Positions 48,551-61,761 are shown, counted from the stretch's first letter. The stretch is 64,000 nucleotides of DNA from Pampus argenteus (GCA_036937835.1 CM072878.1:8556501-8620500); one strand, 5' to 3'. Notes: a model not told the origin generated them from the letters alone. Translations and numbers: made by a program.

Positions 48551-51366
48551 ACATACAAATGACTCTACAATAAAAAGATCATTTAAAAAAAAAAAAAAAA
48601 AGCTTGCTCACCCACGCAGTGACGCAAACACACATGACCCTTTAAATGAGCTTTTGAAAAGTCAGTGATTTCGATTCATTCAAACCCCTTAATAACAAAA
48701 CCCCAACCTCTATTCATTCAGGAGCTTCAGTATTCGAGCACAGAAAGTCAGGGTCGGCCAGGCAGAGCGTGGGTTTGCTGCAGTGAAGAGAAGAAAGGAT
48801 AACTTCTCTCAAGGACAGCTTACCTAAGCTTTCACAAAGTGTGGTTTACCCAGAGACAGTGTTGGGAGGGAGTTTATCATAGGGACAGAGAAGTTGGTTT
48901 CTTGGGAAGTTGTTTGCATAACACAGTGCATTTTAAGGCCATGTATGGATCATTATATCAAGTTAAAGGAATGGATCTCAAATTTTAAGAACTGGCTCTA
49001 GTGGTCACTTTCATAGACTGTGTAGGATTTCGTAATTAAAATGATTTTCTAAAATGTGAATGTAACTCTTAGGAAAAATAGTGTCTTTTATTTCCTGCAC
49101 ATTGCTGCAATCTGCTGTGGCTCTGCACAAAACGTGACTGCATCTCCTGCCTTGCATCTTTAAATAATAGTGAGGCTAATATCACCCCCACAAATACTAT
49201 ACTCTCCCTCTCTGTCTCTCTCAGGTGTTTCAGCAGGTAAAAACCCCATTTCCCTGTTCCCTTTGGGGGGCGCTGACCTAACTGTTGGTGCTCCCCCGAG
49301 CCCCGGCTAACTCCGCAGACCCATTTGTCAACGTTGACCCTGAAACTCTCCCTATTTCCATCCCCCTCCATCCATCTTCTCTCCCCTCCCGTTCTCTCTT
49401 CCACCGGTACTTCTGCTATTTTTAAAACCTCACCACATGTCTCGCTGTACGCCCGTCCTCACAGAAAACACTATAAAAGCACCAAAGGCTGGGTAAGACG
49501 GACAGAAAGAGGGAGATAAGGGAGAAGGACAGGGAGAAGGACAGAGAGGGAGAGGAGGAAGAGACAGATGAGGAAGGGTGATGCTGAAGCTGGAGGGAAG
49601 TGGAACACAGAACTAGTTTACTTAGAGAAGGCGCTCTATAGGAACAGGTGCTAGATTAGCGTGCCCATGTACATGTCCACTACTGTATGTTAAGGGTTCA
49701 TATAAGCATACATACATTACCTGACGTATTTTTAGTGAGTATACATTAATTTGTTATAAAATATAAAAGGTACATAATGCACTAATACATATTTTTATAT
49801 TAAGGATGAATCAAATTACTTTGTGCAGTGTGAAAAGAGTCACAGGGTGATGATATCTCATCTTGTCAATTCTGACCAAAAACTAAAATCAAATTATTAA
49901 TACTTTACAAGTCCTGTACATATTTCTTCTGGTCGTTGCTTTTCATTTTACACTAAACGCCCTCACAGTCTCTCTTCAGGAGATATATTTAAAATATACT
50001 TGGTTAAGCAGTTATTTACATATTCACTTTATTTAAATTTAAACTTTGCAAAAAAAAAAAAAAAAGTAAAGATAACAATAAAATTGGAAAAGTAACCTAA
50101 GTGTTACCCCTTTAAAAAAAAAAAAAAAAATGAATGACTTTAGTCTAGAATTAATTTACAATATGTCAATGACATTATTTTATCTGGGAAAATAAAAACC
50201 ATAAACTATTAGTTTTCCCAATGTATTAAGCTTATCATTTATTTACCATTTTTGAAGCTGTAGCCTAATCACTTTGAGTACCAGCAGGACGGATTTGAGG
50301 GTCACACGGTGCTGGTATATTAACTAAAGTTGCATACAGTAATTACAGTATGCGGGGTGGGGGAAGTTAATGGGATGCGCACTGTCTTTTCTCAGCAAAA
50401 ACCTTATCGCTAATAACCACACACTATCAACTTAATTAAAGACTGCTTCTTTAAAAGCCCCTCAGCCTCTCTCTGGCTTTCTCTGTGCTCCTTATTCTAT
50501 CTTTAACTCTTCTTTCCATTTGCGCTCATTCCATCTCTCTTTCTCATCCATCCGTTGCTTTTTTTTCAAGGAGAAAGCTGTTGAGTCACTCTTCCATTGT
50601 CCCCATTTTCATCCCTCTATCTTTGAAGTCGGCTGAATTCCACGCCACGCCACGATCTAAAAAAAGGAGAAGAGCTCACTGCGCCACGTCAGTTACATGA
50701 TGTGACACGACACTTTAAGGACTACATATTAAGGACTCCGCTGTTAAAAAGGACCAAGAGTGCTGAGACAAGTTGCAAATGACCTGAAAGCTAAAAATAG
50801 TTCTCCCCCAAAAAAGTCGTTCGCTGCAGCATTTAATCTGGGAAGACAAAAAATGTAGAGGGATGCATCTGTAGCTATTGAAGCCTACATCATAAGCTAC
50901 TGCATAACCATGTCCTGCAGAGTACTTACAAATATGTCGCTGTCACACTGACTTATAGCAAAGACTTTTATATACACAACATGCGCTACACACTTCATAC
51001 CTTGCCATCACACTTGCAATATGCCGGTGCATATTTCACAAACATCAGGAGTATTAATATTCTGTTACTTTCAGTTCGGGGAGGGGGGGAGGGGTAAAAG
51101 TTTTCCGGGACGCTTTCAGTAGACAGTCAGACACAAGGACACTCAAGTTTCTTGTCGGGCTTGACAAGACCTCTTAAGTTGTCTTTCGTGTTAATGGATG
51201 GGATGCAGAATCCTTTTTATTTTTTTTATTTTTTTTAAGAGCAAAGTGCTGGCTGGACTGAGAAAGACGAAGAGCAGAGAAATAAACTACCCCACCCCCC
51301 CATGGTGCTCACAGATTGTTCACTACTTGTCACACGGGGGACGTTCATACAAGTCAACCCTTTTTT

Positions 51367-51392
51367 CCATCCATCCATCCATCCATCCATCC
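51367..51392. repeat. (ATCC)n tetranucleotide microsatellite
   Basis: About six ATCC units. Confidence 0.93.
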
Positions 51393-51976
51393 TTGCGCTG
51401 GTCTAGCCTGCTACTTCAGAACAATTAAGGTTGACTTCATGCTCCACAGGGCTTTCCATCATAATGGAGAGACGAGTGAAACGAGGAAGGGGGCTCGTAG
51501 GAGGGATATTTAATTCATGTCAATCTCACTGCCTGCATTTCTCCGTTCCCTGTCTTTTAGCACAGCTCACTGCCCCCAACATGGTGCAGGGCTAGGCTAC
51601 ACTACGCTAATGCTAAGAGAGAGAGGCTATGGTCCATTTTAATGCAATTGTGTTGCTACGCTAGAAAAACTCTACGCAGGACGCAGGGAGCCGGCAAGAG
51701 AAGCAAACCAGCCCTATTCTAACGTGATTGTTCTCATTCACTGCAGACACTGTGGAGTAATGTGACAACAGCATTTTTACATGACATGACTGTGTGTGTG
51801 TGTATGTGTGCACTGCACTTGTGTGTGTGTGTATGTGCGCTCTTTTAAGTCGAAAATAGATGGAGTAGAAGGGAAATGAATGGATGAAAAGATAGAAAAA
51901 GTAGTGCTATTAAAGACAGGAGCATCAAACATTCGCAAAACATAAAGCGGTCAATAGCAAGGGACATGGCTTTAAG

Positions 51977-51980
<4 letters not shown>

Positions 51981-52019
<39 letters not shown>
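51981..52019. repeat. (GT)n microsatellite
   Basis: About 19 pure GT units following CGTGAC-type sequence. Confidence 0.95.
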
Positions 52020-52022
<3 letters not shown>

Positions 52023-52798
52023 ACCGGTGTAGAGAGAAGAAGGGTGCAGCTATTGCCAACTCCTTTCGACACGGCTTTGGATACAAGGAGAAATCTCTCG
52101 CCACAATCTTCAAACACTTAACAGAGGAAGCGATGGGGAGATGGGGGGGGTAGAGGGGAGGACAGATAGACTTTCAAGATTAGATGAGAAATGCAGATGA
52201 GAGCAGGAGGAGAAGCGGACAGAAGAAAAAAAAAAAAAAGAAGCTACAGAAGAAGACCTGGTTTAACAGAATAAAGCACAGAAACCCAACTGTACACACA
52301 TGCTAGTATTAAACACGTTACAGCCTGTTAAAAAGCAGGATAATTATAGACGTTTTTTTTTTACACTGACCTATTTAAAAAAGTTTGTGCCAAAATGTTG
52401 TTTGTCACTTTGTGTATGTTGCTGGTATATCACTGCTTGTTTAAAACAAGTTAAAGAAATAGATGTTTCATTTGTATTTCATCAATCTGTGTTCCTGTTC
52501 ATCAAAAAAAATAAAAATAAAAAACATCTCGAAATGTCTCCTGCTCCCTCTATCAGCTGTCTCTCCCCCATCTTAAAGTTTGAGGAGCATTTTGGTTTTA
52601 GCAGCTCGTCTAATTAGACTGAACTTAAAGCGACGCCCGACCTCCCGGCACAGGGGATTTTTATTCAATCCTAAAGCAGCTGCGCTAGAGAAACACACTA
52701 AAATACAACTGAAACGAGAGAGCGCACAGAAAAGATGAAAACGCCCGTGTCTGTGCTGCACTGCTCACCCACCCACAAAGTTGTGTGTGGTCAGCATA

Positions 52799-52944
52799 AT
52801 TAAGGCCCTGCTGACCTCATCATTGGCTATTAATGACTAAAAGCCTGCAATAAAGACTCCTGCTTGCCTCCATATTACTGGTGTTCATTTTCTAAACTCC
52901 CTCTATTTCCAAACAATCCAGCTGACCTCATCCCCATTAAGGCC
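52799..52944. promoter_or_regulatory. Possible regulatory block with mirrored motif pairs
   Basis: ATTAAGGCC (52799-52807) and GCTGACCTCATC (52810-52821) both occur again in swapped order: GCTGACCTCATC at 52921-52932 and ATTAAGGCC at 52936-52944. TGACCT is a nuclear-receptor half-site and ATTA a homeodomain core. The surrounding 52780-52990 is free of simple repeats. Confidence 0.3.
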
Positions 52945-53287
52945 ATTTTCAACTCGCCTGCACTGTGCTATAAAAACCCCACGATGGAGATTTTATAGTA
53001 TGAAAAAAAAAAGATGACATGACGGCAACAATGTTCACTAATATAGCAGGTGAATCAGTTTAGTTAAAATAATAAGCAAATACATGCATTTCCCTCAATT
53101 TCTCAACAAGATATTTCTGAATGTGACTATGTCTTCAAAAATATGAATTAATATGAATATGAAGAGATGAAGAGGCAGAGTGGCCAATACAAGTTTTCCT
53201 TGCCATCATTCTGTACACATCATTAGTCCAATTAACAACAATTAAAAAGGCATTTGCCAAAGCTGGCATCTCTGTAATGCTCTTTTC

Positions 53288-53289
<2 letters not shown>

Positions 53290-53321
<32 letters not shown>
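53290..53321. repeat. (TG)n microsatellite
   Basis: About 16 pure TG units. Confidence 0.95.
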
Positions 53322-53322
<1 letters not shown>

Positions 53323-53827
53323 CTTGATTGACAGATGCAAACGGAGCCATTTTGAGACTTTCTACCATCTATCCTATGTGCGTTGCTCTGCAATTCACAA
53401 CGTACCTTTTAATTATGAAGGTAGTATATAAACCTTCTATAAACCTTCATAGCACCAGAAAACCTTCATCAACTCTCCATCCTGAACACGCTGGCAGTCT
53501 GGATCCTGTTTGTCAGTATGAAATATAGAGTTAGGATCAGAAATGCATATTCATGTAAACACAAATAGGTCAACATTGCTAAGGGCAAAGTTAGTTAATA
53601 CTTATCTACGTGCATCTCAGGATCATGAGTGACAGAAGGTGGCGATAATACAGTCTGAAAAAAAAAAAATCAACCTCTCACTCTCATCTCCGTTTCTCTC
53701 CCTCCACTACAGCTGTGATTGACAGGTCCTCCTGAAAGATGCCTCTAGTTAATAAGAAGCTGTCACTCATAATGAAGCACTTTACAGTATGTACCGAGAA
53801 TTAAGACCCACTGAGGTTCTACAGCTT

Positions 53828-53863
53828 AAAAAAAAAAGGGGGGGGGGGGGGGGGGGGGGGGGG
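53828..53863. repeat. A10-G26 homopolymer junction
   Basis: Ten A are followed by 26 consecutive G (53838-53863). A G run of this length can form G-quadruplexes and is hard to sequence, so the exact length is uncertain. Confidence 0.85.
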
Positions 53864-54294
53864 AGTGTAGACGATTTAATCAGACAATTTCAACGTTTCA
53901 GAAGAAGAGGAAATGTGTCCTTGAAGGCTTCAGTGACGGGAGCCTTTTTAAATTCATACTCGTGCTGATGCGATTGCCTCGTGACACAAAGATGAGGAAT
54001 GAAAAGACTTTCGCAAGCCGGCAACTGCATGCATGTGTTATCTGTATATTAGTCAGGCTTAAGCTGAGATGACAAAATTCTCTCTTCCAAAGCTGTGATA
54101 GCTGTGTTATTCTCTGTGTGCCTCTTTAGTCTCTCGGTCGTCGAGCTTATGTTATATTTATTGTAGGGTATTTCTGTCGGCTTATTGTGGCTGACAAGAG
54201 TTGAGTCGGGCAGATCAGAAATTCAATTTACTGCCGAGACACTTGGGTTAATCAAAAAGAAATACAAAAAAAAAAAAAGATGGATGCGTCAAAA

Positions 54295-54296
<2 letters not shown>

Positions 54297-54325
<29 letters not shown>
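54297..54325. repeat. (CA)n microsatellite
   Basis: About 14 CA units, just after an A13 run. Confidence 0.94.
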
Positions 54326-54329
<4 letters not shown>

Positions 54330-55741
54330 AGCCAGACAGTCGCATATACACAAAATAAAATGCACGCAAAATAAACAGACAAGAGGATTAGTCTGATATT
54401 ACCCAGCCTGTTGTTTGTTTATCCTTGTTAGAGTGACATACACATACGTCCTAGCTGATATACACACAAGCCCACTTTCACAGTAATAATGGCACTAACA
54501 CCAAACATAAAAGTTTGAATAGATGTTAATATAAGAGCGTTACACTGTTCTGAACCGGCATGCAAAAAGCACAGGACGGGGGCCTGATCGATTCCTGCAC
54601 TTCCTTACCCATCAAAAGCACGCTGAGCATAGAATCCAATGTTGTACGCGGAAGCAGCTCCTGCAGAAAGAGCGCGTTTCATTCAGTGGAACAAGACAAC
54701 AGTGGAAAAAGAAGCAGCAGTAGAAGGATAAAACTGAGACGATGGAGCACGTAAGGAGATTAAAGACTAAAGTAAATTTCTACAGGAGTATAACATCAAA
54801 ATCAATTTATATTCCCATTTAGCTATCACATAACACTGTGCTAGTCCTTGCACCCCAAGCCTTTGTCAATTAATTTAAAAGTAGAAAAGATGCTTTGGAT
54901 TGAATGGGTCATAACTTCTATTTTTACTGCGCCAGGCCGACCCATTCAGTTGATTTTATTGCAGAAAAGAGCTTTTAAAGCTCCTGACCCGACTCGTCTA
55001 CCTGGCTACAGCTGTCACTGGTAAAATGCACTCCTCTTTTGCAAGCGCCAGTGTGCTCGTGTAATATGCAACTGTGTGTGTGTGTGTCTGTGTGTATGCG
55101 GGCGGGTTTTGTGATTGTGCGTGAGAGACAAAGAGCCAAGGAGAGGAGTAAAGGGAGTAAAGGATAAGCGAGTTCGTCCAAGAGAAAGGAAGATGGTACA
55201 GAGCAATTAGACAGAGTGAGAGGGGGGCAAAGCTCAGACTATGCGGTACAAATACAAACTTTTTTTATACCGAACCGATGCCATCAGGGAAAACAAGACA
55301 GAAGTGGGAAATATACTCATAGAAAGAGCTAACAGCTCTATTTCCTGGAGTCCCACATATTCATTCAAATCGATTCCCTTTTAGAAGTGAGAGGCCATTT
55401 CTCATCTGTAAGACAGCTGCATCTAGCTATCGGAATAACACACACACACACACACACACACGTAAATGTTCATATTTACAGTGACATACAGGCACTTTTA
55501 TACACACGCACAAAAGCTATACACAACGAGAATACAAAACACGGAGAGCTAACAAGTAAAGCGTTACCATGAAAATCTCACTGAGGACTGTCTTACCGAG
55601 GTAATAGGATATCTAAAAACACCCCAGTGATGTCATTATCACAGTCTGGGCCCATACACACACACACACACACAGCCAATTATAGACAAACAAATACAAA
55701 TTGCCTTCGTAGGAAGGATATTGATAAAGTACATGCACATA

Positions 55742-55742
<1 letters not shown>

Positions 55743-55777
<35 letters not shown>
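55743..55777. repeat. (CA)n microsatellite
   Basis: About 17 pure CA units. Smaller CA tracts lie nearby at 55438-55461 and 55655-55674. Confidence 0.95.
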
Positions 55778-55779
<2 letters not shown>

Positions 55780-56190
55780 ACATATAGAGTACCGAGGCGT
55801 GTACACACAAACACACTTGCATATCGGCCTCACAGAGGTGTGTGAGCGAGCGGCAGCCCTCTGGATAGGCTGAAAATGCTGTAGTTAAATGACAATGTGA
55901 TTTAGGCAAACAAAAAAACAAATGTCTGCCCACAGTAATTGGACAAACTCATAAAAATGTTATTCCTACAAACTTTCTCTCTTTCTTTCCGTCGCCATCT
56001 CCTTCACTCACTTCCTCTCTTATTTGCTGTTTGACACAAGTGGGCTGCAACAAACATCAGAGTGCTTGCGAGTGTGTGTGAATGTGTGTGTGCATGTGCG
56101 TATAATTATACTGCCTGAAGGGAGACAACAACAGGGATGGATGAATAATGTCCTTTGATCACAATAATAACCCCCCCACACACACACATG

Positions 56191-56194
<4 letters not shown>

Positions 56195-56229
<35 letters not shown>
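56195..56229. repeat. (CA)n microsatellite
   Basis: About 17 CA units, preceded by a C7 run and a shorter interrupted CA tract. Confidence 0.95.
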
Positions 56230-56230
<1 letters not shown>

Positions 56231-58444
56231 TGCTTCTACTGCATTAATGCTGGCAGTTACATCGGGGGTGTGCGCTTAGTTGGTATGAGAAACTTTTTTT
56301 CTGCCACAAGCCTCCGGCCGCCATGACAGCTGCCATGAAACACACACACAGAGACGCACAAATACAAGAACTACATCACTGTAAACACGGTTCATTATCC
56401 TGGGATATATTGATCTCACATTATGAATCAATAAATTGCATGAATAGACTTACAGTGCATCGGCGCGCGTACACGTATGTTTGTGCGTCATTGCTTAATT
56501 AGTTAAATGGGAACATCGAGTAACAAAGGCTGATAGAGGGTTTCCATCTTTACCATTGGGCAGCCAGGTCAGTTCCAATTATAGCACCAGCGGGGCCAGG
56601 CTGCCTGTCCATTCACACAAGAGTGTTGGTACGTACAGAGGTCACAACTCTTGGGACTAAACAACCACGCTTGAGCACTTCACCAGGAAAAGTCAACTTG
56701 TGTGCAATGAACTGCCACCATCTTGCCATAGATGTTGATGTTTCCTACTTGGAGAAACAGCTGAGCCTAGTAGTCAGAGCCAAGAAATGGGTACATCCTC
56801 CTAGATAGTTAGACAACCACATTCATAAAAAAACATAGCAAAATAGCACCTTCCTGTTGTCATTTGGAGATGTTGGTATGTAAAGTCGTCTAATACCGGT
56901 AACTACCTCTTTAGTCTGGCATTGTTTGTTTTAACGACAAATGACAAATGTAAAATCTTTGTTTAAAACTTACCAAGCAAAAGAAACTTAAATATTTTGT
57001 AATAGAAATGGGAGTTGTGCAAATAATAGCGATATAGATGGAGCGAGTAGTTTTCCAGATTGGATTTAAAGTGATGGAAAGAAGTCAGTATTTATTTTGG
57101 GGGTTTTTTCTCTCTTTTTTAAAATTTTATTAAAACTGTTTTTTTAGGGTGGAGGAGTAATGTCGGAGGCACAAACTTTGCTTTGAATGCATGAAGCATA
57201 TTAATTGCCCGTGCTTCACTGAGCATCAGACACAATATTCATTAACTTGTTTGAATTGCCGAATTGCTGACCCATGTAAATGAAGTGTCTTTTTTAAAAA
57301 GTCACTCAAGGGAAGAATTCTGAAGTAACGGTCGTTTGTGTGTGTGTGCATGCGCGTGTGTGTGTGTGGCGCAACCAAGGTGATATCAGCAAGTGAAGTC
57401 AGGATTGATGTGGTGCCAACACATGTACACAGAACTAGACACACCAGTGTTGCACTGCTGAGAAACATTAAAAAAAAAAAAAAAAAGAGTTTGACCGTTT
57501 CAACACTGTTTTATTCAGAAGCACTTTTGCAAATGTTTGTTTTGCTCCAAGAAGCAAAACAGAAAAGAACATCTCCCATTGCTGCTGTTAACACATCTGG
57601 TGCATGCAGACCATAATTAAATTCATGAGGCATGCACTAAAAAAAAGGGAAATGAAGAGGAAAAACAAAACAGCTGCAGCAGCAGAAGACCAGATCAGAG
57701 TGGACGTGTCGATATGCAGCACCAAGTTAGGGCAAGACTTAAGAAACGTTCACGAGCAACATGATCCAGATGCCATTATCGACCTCTGAGCAAGTCAATA
57801 ACCGTTTAGCATGAAGAGTTACATGAAGCCAATCAACACACCAGGCCAGACATCCGCCCACACAATTACACCAGGTAAGACAATGAGTTGATGCGAGAGG
57901 AGCAGGAAGAGAACTAAATGAGCAAAATCATGAGTAACACACAAAAGAATAAAAGTGTGAAGGAAATGAAAGCAATGAAATGTAAAAAATTAAAAATAAT
58001 TTTTTTTCATCCAACCACTTTTAAGGAGCTGCCAGGGTGGTAGTGGTGGTTCAAGCTGAATTGCTTAGAATGCAGCAAGGGAAGACGTTTCTTTCCTTAA
58101 TCAATAATGCATTCTTTTCAATACAGGCAAGTGATGCATTATTCAACAAAGGATGAGAGATGTATGGAAGGAACTAACACAAGGAGATACTGCAACATTT
58201 ATCTAATTAGCAAGCAAGAATGAAAGACAGAGAGATACGGATAAAGAGATGGGTAGAGGGACAACACAAGGACAAAGGAGAAAAACAGAGGAGTTGAGGC
58301 GTAAATAGCGCTTTTTTTTTCTTCTTCTTCTTCTTCTTCGTTTAAATGGGAGAGCTCTTAGATAGTATTCTCAAGAGGTTCACGTGGCTTTGACTGGAAG
58401 TCATCAGCACCGAGAGATTTAGCCTCCAAGTGACACGCAAAAGG

Positions 58445-58445
<1 letters not shown>

Positions 58446-58477
<32 letters not shown>
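58446..58477. repeat. (CA)n microsatellite
   Basis: About 16 pure CA units. Confidence 0.95.
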
Positions 58478-58480
<3 letters not shown>

Positions 58481-59710
58481 ATAAAGTAGATTCAGTGCGC
58501 ACATAGGCATTAAAACATATATAGACGCAGGGAAATTTTTACACACGTCTGTACACACACTCAAGTATGAATGCGTAATCATGAATAGACAAACACACAG
58601 AGGGTCTTACAAAGCATAATCATTGGAGGAGCGCTTCTCCTCATATTTCATATACGGATTAGCGGAAATCTGCATGGAGCAAGGCGGGGGAAAGACTCTG
58701 CTACTTACACTTCAGAGGGTAACTGTATGTATAAACCTTAACCTACAGAAGGGTGATGAGTTACATAAACTTTTAAGGAGTGGAAAAGATTAAGTGAACC
58801 TTACAAGGAGAGGATTCAGCAGATACATACACCAGAAGAATCCTAATCCTTGTTTAGGATGGGAAAACACTGCAGCACTCACTAAACTTATTGAACTGCT
58901 GTTGTTTTTTTGTTTTTTTTTGTATTTGGGGTGGACGTCACACACTTAATATCACATCACAGCCATTATCCCGCTGGCTGTTACTGATGTCAGGACCTCT
59001 GATCGCGCAGTAAACGTGCAATCGTGCAGTAGAAACATGGATTACACAGGAAAAAAATAAATAAAAGTACATAAGCACGCAATGTTTATTCAGAGAAAAG
59101 ATCATGAAAATAATCAGACACAGCCCTCATAATAATAATAATAACAATAACTAATAACAAAAAGTGTAAAAACTACTCACCGCAGATTTTGCTGGGAGAC
59201 TGCAGATTTCATGGTGCAAATTTCAATTCAAAGGTTCATTTTGTCCATATTTTAATAGTTTTGTATCATCTGTGGTACTTTACCAAACTCCCAGCTAGGA
59301 TTTCTCATTACTGTATGAGATTCCCTTTTGAAAACTCAACACCCAGTACATATACTGCTGCCAGGTAAAAAGTCACATGTCTTTGAGCAGGCACAAGGGT
59401 TGCGGGCGATGCGTCGGCTGCAATGAAGGCATTAGAAACGCCTAATGAGCGTTTTCATACAACAACACAGCAACGCAAATGATACCTCAGTCTTTAGGTC
59501 GAAAGGGTCTGTATGATGGCTATAGTGGTGAAAGCTTTGAGACAACATAGTGCGAGTGTGTGAATATGAAGTTAGCTGGGGTTGTGTAGAAAGAAAACGT
59601 GAGGAAGAACACGAGAAGACAAAGTGGTGGGTCAAGTGGATTATTCTCTGCTCGTCTATTTCTGCCGAGGAAACACTGCTGTTCAATGACACTCATTGAC
59701 GGGGGATATG

Positions 59711-59742
59711 AGTGAGTGAGTGTGTGTGTGTGTGTGTGTGTG
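59711..59742. repeat. (GAGT)n/(TG)n microsatellite
   Basis: A few GAGT units pass into about eleven TG units. Confidence 0.9.
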
Positions 59743-61251
59743 CAGTGCGGAGCAGAAATAGGTGGTGTGTGTGACAGGTGCCAATCAGGACATTATGTAA
59801 TTCTCTTCCACTCAGCCTCGCCTCTGGTCAAACTGAGGGATTATGCCTCACCCCTTCATTTCTCTGCTCCGCCTCTCCGCCTCCTTTATTACAACTCGCA
59901 CCCCATCCCTCCTCCTCCTCCACCCCCTGCTCTCCTTCCCTCCTCCCACCCTTCTTAAAAAAAAAAAAAAAAAAAGGTGCCACGTATAACATTACAGAAT
60001 CAATAAACCATCACCACAGAAACTTTAAGACATTTGTGTATTTACTGTAAGCGAACGAGATAAGTGCTGAGAGGTTCACGAGCCCCGGCCGACCTCTACA
60101 CTGCTGGTTTCATTGTGGGATGCCACAGGGTTGGATTTGGTGGGAAATCTGCTGGGCTGCTTTATGGTATAAAATAGGAAAGAAGGATACTATTCATCCA
60201 GCATCACTGGTGCCAAAGATTTATGATTTTCCTGCGCTGGTATATCTTGTGGAAGGAAGAAGGCTTATAGAAAAATGATTTAGTAACATTTATCCCCTTC
60301 AGGAAAGTGACAGTGAAGACAAGCACACACTAGTGGTACTAGGTTGTAGGAAGGATTTACAGTAAGTGTGGAGGCAATTTTGAAAAAAAAAGACTAGCAC
60401 TAAAATTACCACTGAGTGAAACAGATTATTATCATTTGTTTACACCGAGGTACTGTATATGACAATGACACATCGCTATATGTAGCGTCTTTAAGGCTAC
60501 TCTGGCTAACGTGCCGTCTGGTGAGTCTTCTTTGATCTTCACTGTGAATAACACATAAAGGATATCCCCCCTTTGTGAATCTGATGAATCCCAAGAGAGC
60601 GAAGCACTGCACATCATGCGCTGTGCATCTATTCCTATTCACCATTCAACGTGATTGGCAGGTGAGGGGCATTGCCTATTCAAATGTAAGAACCAATCAA
60701 GGCTTTTGCAATTTGCTTGAGGAAATCCTGCACAATTGAACGGAGACTTCCTGGATGACAGCTCACTGTACCATTCAGTCGGTGTTAGCCAGAAAACGAA
60801 AGCAGACCCCCCCCTCCTCTCTCCTCTGCCTTCTCTCTTTAGTCACTGCATCCCTTCTTCTCCTCTCCCACCTGTTCTCCACCTCCTTCATCCCATTCCT
60901 CAAACGCTTACATACTTACCTTTCCTCCTCGCCCTCTTACCCTCTTTACCTCCTGCATTATGATCTCATTCAACCAATTCTAGCCTGGTTCCTCTTCTTC
61001 CTCTTCATCTTTTTAAGCTATGAATAAATAGACACCGGCTGCACTGATATGTATACGGTTCGGTGCAGATCCAAAGCCAGAACTTTTGGCAAATCACTCC
61101 GTATCAACACACAAGTCATCACATTATTCATCCATTCACTCAGTTCACTTCAGTCGGCTCCATGTCTGTCTTTGCACCATGTCTGTCAAACATTCACCAA
61201 TCATCCGTTCACGCGCTGCCTCTACCTGCATTCATCCATCAGCCCACTCCT

Positions 61252-61257
61252 CCTTAC
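61252..61257 (-). other. grin2a: Splice donor of grin2a coding exon 1
   Basis: Read on the minus strand, the codon AAG (K168) is followed by GTAAGG, a strong match to the AAG|GTRAGT donor consensus. The coding length to this point is 504 nt, so the intron is phase 0. The reading frame continues only a few residues into the intron before a stop, which supports the boundary. Protein similarity to GluN2A/GluN2B also stops here, at MIMADK. Confidence 0.93.
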
Positions 61258-61761
61258 CTTATCAGCCATGATCATGGATGACCCTCCATGGATACCCAGG
61301 ATGGGTATGAGCGTCTGCGAGGAAATAAAATCCAAAATCTGGGCGATGGCCTCCTGGTCAGTGCCATCCCCGAACACCACGCCGTGGATCTTGGTCCCGG
61401 ACATCAGGTCGCACATGTGGGTGATGATGCTTTTCGGGTCAGTCTCGTTCACCAGCAGTGTGACCACGTTGACGTCGATGGGGTCCTCCTTGCTCCACAG
61501 CGCCCGGATGTCCCGGTCTGAGATGTAGCGCGTGCGTCCCAGGATCACTGCAATGTTCAGGACCGGAACTTTTTCCGAGGTGCCGCCAGTTCGCTGCTTT
61601 TGAGCCACCGCAGGGTCAGCGATCAGGGTCACCACCACCACCAGGAGAGCCAAGGAGAGCAGCACACTATTACTACCACTGCTCCTGCTACAGCCGCCGC
61701 TCCTTCTACTCCTCCTCTTACTCCTTTTGCTGCTGAGGGACATACTGCCAAACCACTTCAT
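61258..61761 (-). CDS. grin2a: NMDA receptor GluN2A, first coding exon (168 residues, partial gene)
   Basis: Encodes the N-terminus of a GluN2A-type subunit of the NMDA glutamate receptor, a postsynaptic ligand-gated cation channel built with GluN1. Seen: a Ser/Arg/Lys-rich stretch at residues 8-21, a hydrophobic signal core at about 33-47 (VLLSLALLVVVVTLI), and a likely signal-peptidase site after A51-V52-A53. The amino-terminal domain follows from about residue 67 (LNIAVILG). Family landmarks are NETDPKSIITH (N-glycosylation sequon at N105), CDLMSG (C117), GVVFGDGTDQEAIAQILDFI and PILGIHGGSSMIMADK. The early part (LNIAVILG..., IRALW, DVNVV) matches GluN2A rather than GluN2B, while the later part is shared by both. 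I chose M1 because a splice acceptor lies just upstream; M7 is an alternative start. Two histidines of the GluN2A zinc site are arginine here (R76, R78). The remaining exons lie beyond position 1. Which teleost copy (a or b) cannot be told. Confidence 0.93.

Noticed and set aside
61222..61257. C-terminal extension of the same frame
   Set aside because: It lies past a consensus donor, and similarity to GluN2A ends exactly at the donor.
61288..61521. Plus-strand open frames opposite the grin2a exon
   Set aside because: They are antisense shadows of a conserved coding exon.
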